DNA of 64,000 nt from Actinophytocola sp. (GCA_009377475.1 WHTY01000010.1:1-64000); one strand, 5' to 3'. Positions 25,803 to 34,961 are shown, numbered from the stretch's first letter. The notes: a model not told the origin generated them from the sequence alone. Numbers and translations: made by a program.

Positions 25803-27761
25803 TCAGTTCGGGCCCTCCGGAGCGGTTTCATCCACGGCGGCGCGATTGTCCAGTTCAGCCTCCGCGACGACGCCGTCCAGCCGGTCGGCCACCCACTCGG
25901 TCACCCGCCGCGCGACGTCCTGCGCTGTCAGGCCAAGGCCGGCCAGCACCTCGCCCCGCGAGGCGTGCGAGTGGAACCGCTGTGGCACGCCCAGGTCGCG
26001 CAGCGGCACGTCGACGTCGGCGTCGCGGAGCGCCTGCGCGAACGCCGCCCCGAAGCCGCCGTGCCTGCCGCTGTCCTCGACGGAGACGACCAGCCGGTGC
26101 CGCCGCGCCAGCGCGACCAGCTCCGACGGCACCGGCAGCACCCAGCGCGGGTCCACCACGGTGACGCCGATGCCCTGGTCGGCGAGCTTGTCGGCGGCGT
26201 CGAGACCAAGCTGGCCGAACGCGCCGACCGCGACCAGCAGCACGTCGGCGGAGTCGGTGTCTGCGTCGGCCTTCTCGCGCAGCACGTCGACGACGCCCTC
26301 CCGGCGCACCGCCTCGATCGGCGCGCCGACGCTGCCCCGGGAGAACCGCAGCGCCGTCGGGCCGTCGGAGACCGCGACCGCCTCGCGCAGCTCCTCCCGC
26401 AACGTCGGCTCGTCGCGCGGCGCGGCCACCCGCATCCCCGGCACCATGCCCAGCAGCGACAGGTCCCACATGCCGTGGTGGCTCGCGCCGTCCGGCCCGG
26501 TGATGCCCGCACGGTCCAGCACGAACGTCACCGCCTGCTTGTGCATGGCGACGTCCATCAGCAGCTGGTCGAACGCCCGGTTCAGGAACGTCGAGTAGAT
26601 CGCCACGACCGGGTGCATCCCGCCCATGGCGAGCCCTGCCGCCGACGTGACGGCGTGCTGCTCGGCGATGCCGACGTCGAACACCCGCTCCGGGTGCGTC
26701 TCCGCGAGCTTGTGTAACCCGGTGGAGTGCAGCATCGCGGCGGTGATGCCGACGATGTCCGAGCGGTTCTCCGCGACGCGGGCCAGCTCGTCGCCGAACA
26801 CCGACGTCCAGCTCGTGCCCTTGTTCGCGGGCGGCTTGCCGGTGGCCGGGTCAACGGCGGCCGTCTGGTGCATCTGGTCGATCTCGTCGTTGACGGCGGG
26901 CTCGTAGCCGTGCCCCTTCTGGGTGACCGCGTGGACGATCACCGGGTGCCGGAACGCCTTCGCGCGGGTCAGCGCGGCCTCCAGCGCGTGCATGTCGTGC
27001 CCGTCGACCGGGCCGAGGTACTTCAGTCCGAGGTCGGAGAACAGCGCCTGCGGGCTCAACGCGTCCTTCAGGCCCGCCTTGGCGGCGTGCGCGGCGGCGT
27101 ACATCGGCTTGCCGACCACCGGCGTGTGCTGCAGGAACTCCTTGCCGCGCTGCAGGAACCGCTCGTAGCCGGGCTGCAGCCGCAGCGACGCGAGGCGTTC
27201 GGCGATGCCGCCGATGGTGGGCAGATAGGAGCGGCCGTTGTCGTTGACGACGATCACGACGGGGCGTTCCGACGCCGCGATGTTGTTCAGCGCCTCCCAG
27301 CACATGCCGCCGGTCAGCGCGCCGTCGCCCACGACGGCGACGACGGTGCGACCCTCTGCGCCGGACAGCTCGAACGCCTTCGCCATGCCGTCGGCGTAGG
27401 ACAGCGCGGTGGAGGCGTGGCTGTTCTCGACGTGGTCGTGCTCGCTCTCGTCGCGCGCCGGGTAGCCGGAGACGCCGCCGCGCTGCCGCAGTAGGTCGAA
27501 GCCCGCCAGCCTGCCGGTCAGCATCTTGTGCACGTAGCACTGGTGGCCGACGTCCCAGATCAGCGCGTCCTTGGGCGACTCGAACACCCGATGCAACGCC
27601 AGCGTCAGCTCAACGACGCCGAGATTCGGGCCGAGGTGCCCGCCGGCTGCGCTGACCTTGTCGACGAGGACGTCCCTGATCTCAGCCGCGAGCTGAGCCA
27701 GTTCGTCCTCACTGAGCCGAGTGAGATCCCGGGGTTCCTGCACCGTTTCGAGCACCGTCAC
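25803..27761 (-). CDS. dxs: 1-deoxy-D-xylulose-5-phosphate synthase
   Basis: A 652-residue thiamine-diphosphate enzyme that condenses pyruvate and glyceraldehyde 3-phosphate, the first step of the MEP isoprenoid pathway. The TPP motif begins GDGALTGGM. The transketolase pyrimidine domain reads [20 protein letters not shown] and the C-terminal domain is complete. The GTG start has GAGGTGG upstream. The position beside RNase D matches Rv2682c. Sequence between dxs and the next leftward gene, about 107 bases, holds no recognised element. Confidence 0.97.
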   Translation of the reverse strand: MTVLETVQEPRDLTRLSEDELAQLAAEIRDVLVDKVSAAGGHLGPNLGVVELTLALHRVFESPKDALIWDVGHQCYVHKMLTGRLAGFDLLRQRGGVSGYPARDESEHDHVENSHASTALSYADGMAKAFELSGAEGRTVVAVVGDGALTGGMCWEALNNIAASERPVVIVVNDNGRSYLPTIGGIAERLASLRLQPGYERFLQRGKEFLQHTPVVGKPMYAAAHAAKAGLKDALSPQALFSDLGLKYLGPVDGHDMHALEAALTRAKAFRHPVIVHAVTQKGHGYEPAVNDEIDQMHQTAAVDPATGKPPANKGTSWTSVFGDELARVAENRSDIVGITAAMLHSTGLHKLAETHPERVFDVGIAEQHAVTSAAGLAMGGMHPVVAIYSTFLNRAFDQLLMDVAMHKQAVTFVLDRAGITGPDGASHHGMWDLSLLGMVPGMRVAAPRDEPTLREELREAVAVSDGPTALRFSRGSVGAPIEAVRREGVVDVLREKADADTDSADVLLVAVGAFGQLGLDAADKLADQGIGVTVVDPRWVLPVPSELVALARRHRLVVSVEDSGRHGGFGAAFAQALRDADVDVPLRDLGVPQRFHSHASRGEVLAGLGLTAQDVARRVTEWVADRLDGVVAEAELDNRAAVDETAPEGPN

Positions 27762-27868
27762 GTTCCACCTCGTTTTCAGCCCGCGTTCTGCCCACGTTCT
27801 GGGAACGGTTGTACCAGTCTAGGAGCGTCACCCAACCCGAACGTGACACCCGGCCGTTGTGAGGCCCG

Positions 27869-29125
27869 TTACGCGGTGCTATCTGGCCGCAGCAAGGCCA
27901 CACATTCGACGTGATGAGTCTGCGGAAATGCATCGAACGCACGCAATTCGGACAGTTGATAGCCCTGGTTGGCGAGTATCGCCACATCTCGGGCGAGTGC
28001 CGCCGGATCGCACGCGACATAGACGATGCGCTCCGGTTCGCGGGCCGCGATGGCGGTGATGACGTCCTTGCCCGCGCCCTTGCGCGGTGGGTCGAGCACG
28101 ACCACTTGCGGCAGTCCAGGGAGGCGGTCCAGCTGCCGCGCGACGCCGCCCTGCCGCCACTCGATCTGCGGCAGGTCCGCGAGCGCTCGCTGACCGTCGG
28201 CCACCGCCTGCCGGGACGACTCGACGGCGACCACGTGGCCGTCCGCGCCCACCTGTTCGGCCAGCACGGCGGCGAACAAGCCGACCCCGGCGTAGAGGTC
28301 CCACGCCAGCGCGCCCTGGTCCGTCCGCGCCCAGTCGGCGACGACGTCCGCGAAGGTGTCCGCGGCGGCGGGGTGCACCTGCCAGAAGCCGTGCGCGTCG
28401 AACCGCCAGTCGCGACCGGCCGCGCGCTCGCGCGCCTGTCCGCCCGCGCGCTGCCGGTGCTTCGTCCTGCCCCGCACGGTCTCACCGGACCGCACGTGCA
28501 CCCGCCCGGCACCGTCGCGGGTGACCTCGATGTCCGCGCCAGGTCGCCAGCGGCGCGCCAGGACGTCGTCCAGCGCGCCGGGTGTCGCGATGGCGCAGCC
28601 GTGGCCTTCCAGCGGGATCACCTGGTGACTGCGGTGCGCCCGCAGTCCCGCGCGGCCGTCCGCACCCGCGACCAGCCGGGTGCGGGTGCGCCAGCCCAGC
28701 GACCCGCCTGGCAGTTCCTCGACGTCGACGTCCCACTCGATCCCGGCAAGCCGCCGGAGTTGTTCGGCCACGACGGCGGCCTTCAGCTCGCGCTGGGTGT
28801 CAGGTGAGACGTGCTGCCAGTCGCAGCCGCCGCAACCGCCAGGACCGGACAGCGGGCACGGCGGCGTCACCCTGCCCGGCGCGGCCTCGTGGATCTCGAC
28901 GGCGTCAGCGCGGCAGAACGACCCGCCGTTGTCCTCGGTGACCACCGCCCGCACCCGCTCCCCCGGCAGGCAGTGCCGGACGAACACCACCCTGCCGTCG
29001 TGCCGGGCGACGCAGTGACCGCCGTGCGCGACGGCGTCGATGGTGAGGTCGAGCTGCTGTCCCCGCCAGTTCGCGGCGGCGTCGGCGATATCGGTGCCCG
29101 GTACGGACTGTCGGTCGGTAGACAT
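27869..29125 (-). CDS. TrmA/RlmD-type RNA m5U methyltransferase with TRAM domain
   Basis: 418 residues. The N-terminal TRAM-like RNA-binding domain (about 22-80) is followed by iron-sulfur ligand cysteines (CPLSGPGGCGGCDW) and a SAM domain with DLYAGVGLFA. The catalytic pair is the nucleophile Cys in YVACDPAALARD and the Glu in HHVECVALL. The family methylates uridine C5 in tRNA or 23S rRNA; the site cannot be assigned here. It corresponds to Rv2689c. The ATG at 29125 is nine bases from a TACTGT hexamer, suggesting a leaderless start. Confidence 0.9.
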   Translation of the reverse strand: MSTDRQSVPGTDIADAAANWRGQQLDLTIDAVAHGGHCVARHDGRVVFVRHCLPGERVRAVVTEDNGGSFCRADAVEIHEAAPGRVTPPCPLSGPGGCGGCDWQHVSPDTQRELKAAVVAEQLRRLAGIEWDVDVEELPGGSLGWRTRTRLVAGADGRAGLRAHRSHQVIPLEGHGCAIATPGALDDVLARRWRPGADIEVTRDGAGRVHVRSGETVRGRTKHRQRAGGQARERAAGRDWRFDAHGFWQVHPAAADTFADVVADWARTDQGALAWDLYAGVGLFAAVLAEQVGADGHVVAVESSRQAVADGQRALADLPQIEWRQGGVARQLDRLPGLPQVVVLDPPRKGAGKDVITAIAAREPERIVYVACDPAALARDVAILANQGYQLSELRAFDAFPQTHHVECVALLRPDSTA

Positions 29126-29134
29126 CAGACGTCA

Positions 29135-29144
29135 ACAGTAGCCT
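29135..29144. promoter_or_regulatory. Symmetric bidirectional -10 for trmA-like gene and ceoB
   Basis: The plus strand reads ACAGTAGCCT. Leftward this is TACTGT, nine bases before the methyltransferase ATG; rightward it is TAGCCT, about 38 bases before the ceoB start. The two hexamers share their first TA. Confidence 0.5.
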
Positions 29145-29181
29145 GGGCGGCAGACCAGACGGTGTGTTGGGAGGTAACGGC

Positions 29182-29844
29182 GTGCGCGTGATCATCATGG
29201 GGTGCGGCAGGGTCGGCGCCTCGCTCGCGGGCGCGCTGGAGGGCCGCGGGCACGAGGTGGCCGTCATCGACAAGAACCTGGAGTCGTTCCGGCGGCTCGG
29301 CAGCGACTTCCACGGCGACCAGGTGATCGGCACCGGGTTCGACCGGGACGTGCTGATCGAGGCCGGGATCGAGCGGGCGAGCGCGTTCGCGGCGGTGTCC
29401 AGCGGCGACAACTCCAACATCATCTCGGCGCGGGTGGCGCGGGAGACGTTCGGCGTGCCCCGTGTGGTCGCCCGCATCTACGACTCGAAACGCGCCGCCG
29501 TATACGAGCGGCTAGGCATCCCCACGGTCGCGACGGTGCCATGGACGACCGACCGGTTCCTGCGCGCGCTCGTCCCGGATGGCGACGCCGAGGCGTGGCG
29601 CGACGCGACCGGCACGATGGCGCTGCTGCGGCTGTCGCTGCACCAGGAGTGGAAGGCGCGCACCGTCGCGGAGTTCCAGGACGCGACCGGCGCGCGCGTG
29701 GCGTTCGTCAGCCGGTCCGGTGCCACCGCCGTGCCCGCAGAGAACGACTCGCTGCGGCTGGCGGACGAGGTCTACGTCGCGATCCCGTCCACGGCGACCA
29801 ACGACGTCACCGCGCTGGCCGCCAACGCGCCGAGGAGGACATGA
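29182..29844 (+). CDS. ceoB: Trk potassium uptake regulator CeoB (TrkA family)
   Basis: 220 residues: an RCK N-terminal Rossmann domain (VIIMGCGRVGASLAGALEG, then VAVIDKN) that binds NAD(H), and a C-terminal RCK-C domain (about 135-210). It is a cytoplasmic gating subunit of the Trk potassium system. GTG at 29182 was chosen because GGGAGGT lies upstream. Its stop overlaps the second trkA-like gene. The paired layout matches Rv2691-Rv2692, where CeoB and CeoC form the regulator. No TrkH/TrkG pore gene is nearby. Confidence 0.92.
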   Translation: MRVIIMGCGRVGASLAGALEGRGHEVAVIDKNLESFRRLGSDFHGDQVIGTGFDRDVLIEAGIERASAFAAVSSGDNSNIISARVARETFGVPRVVARIYDSKRAAVYERLGIPTVATVPWTTDRFLRALVPDGDAEAWRDATGTMALLRLSLHQEWKARTVAEFQDATGARVAFVSRSGATAVPAENDSLRLADEVYVAIPSTATNDVTALAANAPRRT

Positions 29845-30497
29845 TGCGGGTCGCCATCGCGGGCGCGGGCGCCGTCGGACGGTCCATCGCCGCCGAGCTG
29901 ACCGAAGCCAGCTACGACGTGATCCTCATCGAGCGGTACTCGGGCTCGTTCGAGCCGGAGAGCGTGGAACGGGCGGACTGGATCCTCGGCGACGCCTGCG
30001 AGGTGTCAACGCTGGAGGAGTCAGGGGTGGACGACTGCGACGTCGTCATCGCAGCGACCGGCGACGACAAGGTCAATCTCGTGGTGTCGCTGCTGGCCAA
30101 GGAGGAGTTCGGGGTGCAGCGCGTGGTGGCGCGCGTGAACGCCCCCGCGAACGAGTGGCTGTTCACCGAGCAGTGGGGCGTTGACGCGGCGGTGTCCACT
30201 CCCCGGATGCTGGCGGCGATGGTGGAAGAGGCGACCGGGCTTGGCGAGCTGGTGCGGCTGATGACGTTCCGGCAGGGCCAGGCGGCGCTGGTGGAGACGA
30301 CGCTGCCGGAGCACGCGGCGGTGACGGGCAAGTCGGTACGCGACTTGGCGCTGCCGGACGGCGCGACGCTGGTGGCGATCCTGCGCGGACCGACCGCCAT
30401 CGCACCCCAGCCGGACGACCGGCTCGCGGCGGGCGACGAGCTGCTGTTCGTTGCCCGCGCTGAGACCGAGCCACAACTCAGGGAAGCACTCGCCTAA
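29844..30497 (+). CDS. ceoC: Trk potassium uptake regulator CeoC (TrkA family)
   Basis: 217 residues, a second RCK protein: MRVAIAGAGAVGRSIAAELT Rossmann start, VILIERYSGSFE and a C-terminal RCK-C domain (about 135-217). Two ATGs are adjacent; 29844 was chosen because AGGAGG is five bases upstream of it, and it overlaps the ceoB stop. A pair of 21-bp repeats starts at its stop codon. Confidence 0.92.
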   Translation: MRVAIAGAGAVGRSIAAELTEASYDVILIERYSGSFEPESVERADWILGDACEVSTLEESGVDDCDVVIAATGDDKVNLVVSLLAKEEFGVQRVVARVNAPANEWLFTEQWGVDAAVSTPRMLAAMVEEATGLGELVRLMTFRQGQAALVETTLPEHAAVTGKSVRDLALPDGATLVAILRGPTAIAPQPDDRLAAGDELLFVARAETEPQLREALA

Positions 30498-30538
30498 CGC
30501 CGTGTCCGACACTCCCGACGCCGTGTCCGACGCTCACG
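30497..30538. repeat. 21-bp tandem repeat family I, two copies
   Basis: Two units, 30497-30517 and 30518-30538, both begin ACGCCGTGTCCGAC and differ only in the last seven bases. The same unit occurs six times at 51272-51397 and three times, inverted, at 53460-53522. Confidence 0.8.
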
Positions 30539-30561
30539 TCAGCGACCGGAGGCTGGCGCGG

Positions 30562-30641
30562 TGTGACTCGCGCAGCACAAGGTGAAACTCGCGCGAAACA
30601 AGGTGCGACTCGCGCGAAATAGGGTGCGACTCGCGGTTAGG
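30562..30641. repeat. 21-bp tandem repeat family II, almost four copies
   Basis: Units start at 30562, 30583, 30604 and 30625, each with GACTCGCG or AACTCGCG at the same offset and GAAACAAGG/GAAATAGGG ends. The last, shortened unit merges with the stop codon of the leftward DUF3159 gene (30637). The sequence matches the repeat at 8520-8559. Confidence 0.8.
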
Positions 30642-31422
30642 AGTACTTCTCCCGCAGCCGCTGTTCGATGTCGACCTCGGTCTGTTCCTGTTCGGTGGCG
30701 AGCGCCTTGAGTCGGCGGTCGGAGCGGCGGATCGCCCAGATCACCACGATCAACGCCAGGCCGAACAGCGGCAGCCCCATGGCGATCTTGGTGAACGCCA
30801 GCCAGCCGGTCAGGTTCTCGGCGTAAAGCCAGCGCTGCACGATGAACCGCGCGAGGAACACCACCGAACACGCTAGCGTGGCGATGTCGTAGGCCCGCAG
30901 CGACGGCTTGTCCTTGCGCCATGCCATGCCCGTGCCGTTGAGCAGGTTCCAGGCGACGCCGACCAGCGGCCAGCGCACCAGTACCGAGGCCACGAACACG
31001 CCGCCGTAGACGAGACTCACCCAGATGCCCCACAGGAAGAACCCGCGCGCCTCTCCGGTGCGGTAGGCGATGAACGCGGCGATGCCAACGCCGAAGAAGC
31101 CGGACACCGCTGGCTGCACGGTCTCCTTGCGCACGACGCGCACGACCGTGATGATCGCCGCGCTGGCAAGCGCGCTCCAGATACCGATGGTGAGGTTCCC
31201 GAGCGAGTTCGCGATCACGAACACGATCACCGGAATGGCTGAGTACACCATTCCGGTGACGCCACCCATTTGCTCCAGGAGCGACTTCTCGTTGAGCTTC
31301 CGGCGCGCGTCCGCCGCGGCGTCCTCGGGGATGGCCCCGGTGCCCTCGGGGTGCGCACCGGTGTCGCTGGGTGTCTCAGCGGGTTCGGAGTCAGCCTGTG
31401 CGTGCTCTACTCGGTCGGCCAC
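30637..31422 (-). CDS. DUF3159 integral membrane protein
   Basis: 261 residues: a charged N-terminal tail of about 45, six or so membrane helices arranged in three pairs (about 58-230), and a charged coiled tail. It belongs to DUF3159, an actinobacterial family of unknown function next to ceoBC (compare Rv2693c). The GTG start is at 31422. The OB-fold gene (Rv2694c) that sits beside it in M. tuberculosis is absent. Confidence 0.85.
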   Translation of the reverse strand: MADRVEHAQADSEPAETPSDTGAHPEGTGAIPEDAAADARRKLNEKSLLEQMGGVTGMVYSAIPVIVFVIANSLGNLTIGIWSALASAAIITVVRVVRKETVQPAVSGFFGVGIAAFIAYRTGEARGFFLWGIWVSLVYGGVFVASVLVRWPLVGVAWNLLNGTGMAWRKDKPSLRAYDIATLACSVVFLARFIVQRWLYAENLTGWLAFTKIAMGLPLFGLALIVVIWAIRRSDRRLKALATEQEQTEVDIEQRLREKYS

Positions 31423-31527
31423 GCGGATCTCACGTTTCTGTCGCGGTGGGGGCTGTCTGTGCTGGTACCCCTGCCAGCGTAGCGTCCAGCGGCGCGGGCG
31501 CGGATGTGGTCAACGATGATAAGGCGC

Positions 31528-32241
31528 ATGGACATCCTCGCCAGCCAGCGCACCGCGATCCTGCTACCAGGCACCGGGTCGGACGAGGTGTTCGTCGCGG
31601 CAGCGTTCGAGGGGCCGCTGGCCGAGCACGGGATCCGGCTCATCGCGCCACCGCCGGAGCCGGGCGCGGACCTGGTGCACGCCGCGAGCAGGGCGTTGGA
31701 CGTCACGGCAGCTGAGGCGGATGAACCGGTGCTGGTCGGCGGTATCTCGCTCGGCGCGCACGTCGCGGCGTCGTGGGCGTTGCGCAACCAGCGTCGCTGC
31801 GCCGGGCTGCTGGCGGCGCTGCCCGCGTGGAACGGCGCGGCGGACGCGGCACCGGCTGCGCTCGCGGCGCGGTCGTCGGCGAGCCTCGTGCGCGGTCACG
31901 GGCTGGACGGGGCGCTGGACATCGCCACCACGGGCGTCGCGCCGTGGCTGGCCGCCGAGCTCGCCCGGGCGTGGCGTCGCACCGGCGCTGGCCTCGCGGA
32001 CGGCCTCGACGCGGCGGCGTCGCACCCCGCGCCCGAGCTGACGGCGCTGGGCACCCTCGACGTCCCAACGGGGATCGCGGCGTGCCTCGATGACGACGTC
32101 CACCCTGCCGACGTCGCGTACGCCTGGGCGGACGCGCTGCCGATGGCCGCCGTGCGGGAAACATCGTTGGCCGCGATGGGCGCGGACCCGGAATGCCTGG
32201 GCCGCGCGGCGGTGACGGCGTACCTGGCCGTCGCCACGTAG
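31528..32241 (+). CDS. Alpha/beta-hydrolase family protein
   Basis: 237 residues with a small hydrolase fold. The oxyanion region is TAILLPGTGSDEVF and the nucleophile elbow GGISLGAH has Ser in the normal GxSxG setting. A C-terminal HPADVAYAWAD stretch may supply the acid, and a final His is not obvious. It corresponds to Rv2695. GATGAT lies seven bases before the ATG at 31528. Four bases separate its stop from the convergent DUF3710 gene. Confidence 0.75.
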   Translation: MDILASQRTAILLPGTGSDEVFVAAAFEGPLAEHGIRLIAPPPEPGADLVHAASRALDVTAAEADEPVLVGGISLGAHVAASWALRNQRRCAGLLAALPAWNGAADAAPAALAARSSASLVRGHGLDGALDIATTGVAPWLAAELARAWRRTGAGLADGLDAAASHPAPELTALGTLDVPTGIAACLDDDVHPADVAYAWADALPMAAVRETSLAAMGADPECLGRAAVTAYLAVAT

Positions 32242-32245
32242 CCGG

Positions 32246-32974
32246 TTACTCGCCCTGGCGTGCCGCGATGTGATCGGCGATGGCGGGCGGCAACGTGATC
32301 GGCAACGGGTTGCGGACCGGCATCGGGCCGTCGCCCCGGTTCACCACCGTGCCCCTGACCAGCGCGCGCAGCATCTCCGGCGCCCCCTCGGCGACGTTCT
32401 GCGGACCGGCGATGACGCCGCGCAGCATCCACCTCGGCCCGTCGACGCCAACGAAGAACAACGCCGTCTCGCCCATGCGGACCGACAGCTCCATGCCCCA
32501 CACGCCGCGCAGCCGCCGAACCGTCGCGCCGTCGGAGCGCAACTGCTCGGCCAGTTCGCCCGCCACGTCCGGCCACAGGCGTCCGGTGCGGGGCGCGGCG
32601 TACGCGCTGATCGTGGCCTGGCCGTGCGCGGTGACAACATGGACGGCGCGCACGTTGTGCGTCTCCTGCTCCATCTCGACCTGCACCTGTGCGCCCTCGG
32701 GCACCGGCACCTGCACCGAGCCGAGGTCCATCCGCGCGACGCTGTCGTCAGGGGCGTCGCCGATGTCGTAGGGGCCGTCGGTCTCGGCGAACGTCGCGCC
32801 GCGCGGCTCGTCGTTGTAACCGTCGTAACCGTTGTAGCCGTTGTCGCCAGCGGAGCCGTAGTGGTCGTACCCGGACGCCGCGCCCTCGACGTAGTTGGCA
32901 TCGCCCGGTTCCGGCAGCGCGTGGCGCCCCCGCGTGACGGGCTCGCTGCGGCGCTTCCGACCGAAAATTCCCAC
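32246..32974 (-). CDS. DUF3710 family protein
   Basis: 242 residues. The N terminus is basic (GIFGRKRRSEP) and followed by a Tyr/Gly/Asn-rich low-complexity stretch (about 30-65). A DUF3710 domain (about 85-230) with LWPDVAGELAEQL and DGPRWMLRGVIAGP comes next. The function is unknown. The family is fixed beside dut in actinobacteria (Rv2696c). GTG at 32974 has GGAGAAG upstream. It lies downstream of dut on the same strand with an 85-base gap. Confidence 0.88.
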   Translation of the reverse strand: MGIFGRKRRSEPVTRGRHALPEPGDANYVEGAASGYDHYGSAGDNGYNGYDGYNDEPRGATFAETDGPYDIGDAPDDSVARMDLGSVQVPVPEGAQVQVEMEQETHNVRAVHVVTAHGQATISAYAAPRTGRLWPDVAGELAEQLRSDGATVRRLRGVWGMELSVRMGETALFFVGVDGPRWMLRGVIAGPQNVAEGAPEMLRALVRGTVVNRGDGPMPVRNPLPITLPPAIADHIAARQGE

Positions 32975-33059
32975 TGTGCCTACTTCTCCATCGCTCGCGC
33001 ACGCGTCGCGCCGCGCACGTCGTCCGGGGCCGTCACCTGGTCTATCACGAGTGTGCCTC

Positions 33060-33512
33060 TCACAGGATGGCGTGGCCGCCGGTGGATCCGTAACCACCCG
33101 CGCCGCGCTCGGAATCCGGCAGCTCGTCGACCTCGACGAACTCGGCCTGCGCCACCCGCTGCACGATCAGTTGCGCGATCCGGTCGCCCCGCAGGATCTT
33201 GATCGACTCCCTCGGGTCGTGATTGATCAGACAGACCTTGATCTCACCGCGATAACCTGCGTCAATCGTGCCCGGAGCGTTGACGATCGACAAGCCAGAC
33301 CTGGCGGCCAGCCCGGAGCGCGGGTGCACGAACGCGGCGTACCCCACCGGCAGCGCGATCGCCACCCCGGTGCCGACGACCACCCGCTCCCCCGGCGCGA
33401 TCACCGCGTCGGTGGTGGTGACGAGGTCGGCTCCGGCATCTCCTGGCTTCGCGTAGCGCGGCAACGGCACGTCGGGGTCGAGCCGCGACATGGGGACCTG
33501 AACGTCTGGCAC
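33060..33512 (-). CDS. dut: dUTP diphosphatase
   Basis: A 150-residue trimeric-type dUTPase with the five motifs visible: [23 protein letters not shown] (catalytic Asp), GDRIAQL and the C-terminal [11 protein letters not shown] that closes over the site. It hydrolyses dUTP to dUMP, keeping uracil out of DNA and feeding dTMP synthesis. The start is GTG at 33512, eight bases from a symmetric -10 element shared with the divergent DUF3093 gene. Confidence 0.97.
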   Translation of the reverse strand: MPDVQVPMSRLDPDVPLPRYAKPGDAGADLVTTTDAVIAPGERVVVGTGVAIALPVGYAAFVHPRSGLAARSGLSIVNAPGTIDAGYRGEIKVCLINHDPRESIKILRGDRIAQLIVQRVAQAEFVEVDELPDSERGAGGYGSTGGHAIL

Positions 33513-33520
33513 GGCAGCCG

Positions 33521-33530
33521 AGACTACTCT
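33521..33530. promoter_or_regulatory. Symmetric bidirectional -10 for dut and DUF3093
   Basis: The plus strand reads AGACTACTCT. Rightward TACTCT is eight bases before the DUF3093 GTG; leftward TAGTCT is eight bases before the dut GTG. The hexamers overlap at a shared TA and the spacing is identical on both sides, so both genes are probably leaderless and fire from one symmetric element. Confidence 0.65.
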
Positions 33531-33538
33531 GAGGCCCT

Positions 33539-34099
33539 GTGGGAGCTACTTCGGAGTCTGGTGAACGGTCCGGTCCGCCAACGGACACCGCCCCCGCCGT
33601 GACGTATCACGAGCGGCTGTATGTCGCCTGGTGGGGCTGGCTGCTGCCGTTCGCCGCCGCCGTGCTGATCGCGTTCGAGGTCGGGCTGGCCTACGAATCC
33701 GTGCCTGACTGGCTGCCGTACGTCGTCACGCTACCGCTCGCGCTGGCCGTGCTGCTCCTGCTCGGCAAGACGTCCGTGCGCATCACGACAGCGTACGACG
33801 AGGACGGCGAGACGGAGCTGCACGTCGGGAACGCGCATCTGCCGGTCCGCTACATCGGCGAGATCGAGGTGATCGCGCAACCGGACAAACGCGTCGCGCT
33901 CGGGCCCGGTCTCGACCCGGCCGCGTTCGTCGTCCACCGGGGCTGGGTCGGGCCGCTGGTCCGCGTCGAGGTCGCCGACGAGCAGGACCCGACGCCGTAC
34001 TGGCTGTTCAGCACGCGCAAACCGGAGCGGGTGGCCGCGCTCCTTGCCGCCGCGACGCCGTCGAGTGACACCGGCGGCGGAGACAACTCGGCGGGGTGA
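33539..34099 (+). CDS. DUF3093 membrane protein
   Basis: 186 residues: two membrane helices (about 33-55 and 61-80) followed by a soluble C-terminal domain with the DUF3093 blocks [13 protein letters not shown] and [14 protein letters not shown]. The function is unknown; the family sits opposite dut in actinobacteria (Rv2698). The GTG start is set by the adjacent -10. Confidence 0.88.
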   Translation: MGATSESGERSGPPTDTAPAVTYHERLYVAWWGWLLPFAAAVLIAFEVGLAYESVPDWLPYVVTLPLALAVLLLLGKTSVRITTAYDEDGETELHVGNAHLPVRYIGEIEVIAQPDKRVALGPGLDPAAFVVHRGWVGPLVRVEVADEQDPTPYWLFSTRKPERVAALLAAATPSSDTGGGDNSAG

Positions 34100-34144
34100 G
34101 GAGACACCAGTCCCATCACCCCGCCGGATGTGCGTATGTCCGCG

Positions 34145-34453
34145 TCAGGCGCAGTCGCGGCACACCATCTTGCCGCCGCTTTCGTCGGCGAGCCTGCTGC
34201 GGTGGTGCACCAAGAAGCACACCGAACAGGTGAACTCGTCTGCCTGCTTCGGCACGACCTTGACCGTGAGGTCTTCCCCTGAAAGGCCGGACAGGTCAGC
34301 ACCTGGCAGCTCGAAGTTCTCGGCCGACGCGTCCTCGTCGACGTCGACAACACCGGACTGCGTCTCATTCCGCCGCGCCTTCAGCTCCTCCAACGAGTCT
34401 TCGGCCAGCTCGTCGGCTTCACTGCGGCGCGGAGCGTCATAGTCAGTCGCCAT
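34145..34453 (-). CDS. DUF4193 zinc-ribbon-like protein
   Basis: A 102-residue acidic protein with two cysteine pairs, FTCSVC and VCRDC, about 25 residues apart, which suggests a bound zinc. It belongs to DUF4193 (compare Rv2699c); the function is unknown. The ATG at 34453 begins MATDYDAPRR, a well-kept family start. A palindrome lies 44 bases upstream. Confidence 0.88.
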   Translation of the reverse strand: MATDYDAPRRSEADELAEDSLEELKARRNETQSGVVDVDEDASAENFELPGADLSGLSGEDLTVKVVPKQADEFTCSVCFLVHHRSRLADESGGKMVCRDCA

Positions 34454-34496
34454 GGTCCCTCACCCCTGCGCTCAGCATCGTTCATCGGTTTCCTGG

Positions 34497-34519
34497 ATAC
34501 CCGGTCGGCGACCGGGTAT
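34497..34519. promoter_or_regulatory. Palindromic operator candidate
   Basis: ATACCCGGTCG and its exact complement CGACCGGGTAT flank one central G. It lies 44 bases upstream of the DUF4193 start, a usual place for a dimeric repressor site. Confidence 0.5.
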
Positions 34520-34806
34520 GCCGTTTTCGCTGGACAACGATCCAGCACCCGGATTTGTGCCCGAATCGCAAGGGAAATCGTGGGCGGCGGCGCAGAACGC
34601 CTCATACCTGGTGGAATCCCTCCACGCTCCGGAGCCCGCAGAGGGTAGCCCATAGCAGGTAGCCGCACGCAACAACTCAGGCGCCAGTGATACGCAAGTC
34701 ACGTCGAGTTTACTTCTTTCGGGTCACGGTCCGCGAAATTCCCGCCCCACCCTCGTCGTGTCAGCTTGCCCTTGTTGCCCCTATCGTGATCCGATTTGAG
34801 CTGGTT

Positions 34807-34835
34807 AACCGCCGGTAGGTCGCCTCCCGGCGGTT
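34807..34835 (+). terminator. Hairpin in the leader before cei
   Basis: AACCGCCGG and CCGGCGGTT pair around an 11-base loop, followed by CTATGTT. It lies 126 bases before the cei start and could be an attenuator or the end of a small RNA. Confidence 0.4.
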
Positions 34836-34961
34836 CTATGTTGAGTCCGGCTCATGGCACCCTCGCTGCCTGAGCCGGTGGCCCTGGGACGTAAGACTTA
34901 CGCTTGATTGGCGATATACGGGGCGTAAGTGGCTGGTCGGCTGGAGCGGAAGGACAGGCAA

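Larger units (their letters stand above)
34454..34961. other. Long gap between DUF4193 and cei
   Basis: About 500 bases between divergent genes. It holds a perfect 11-bp palindrome (34497-34519) and a hairpin (34807-34835). A 45-codon rightward frame begins at ATG 34518 (MPFSLDNDPAPG) but has no ribosome site and no recognised relative, so it is not called. A small RNA ending at the 34835 hairpin is possible. Confidence 0.4.

Noticed and set aside
34518-34655. Small 45-codon gene upstream of cei
   Set aside because: No ribosome site, start inside a palindrome and no recognisable relative; left as a note in the gap description.
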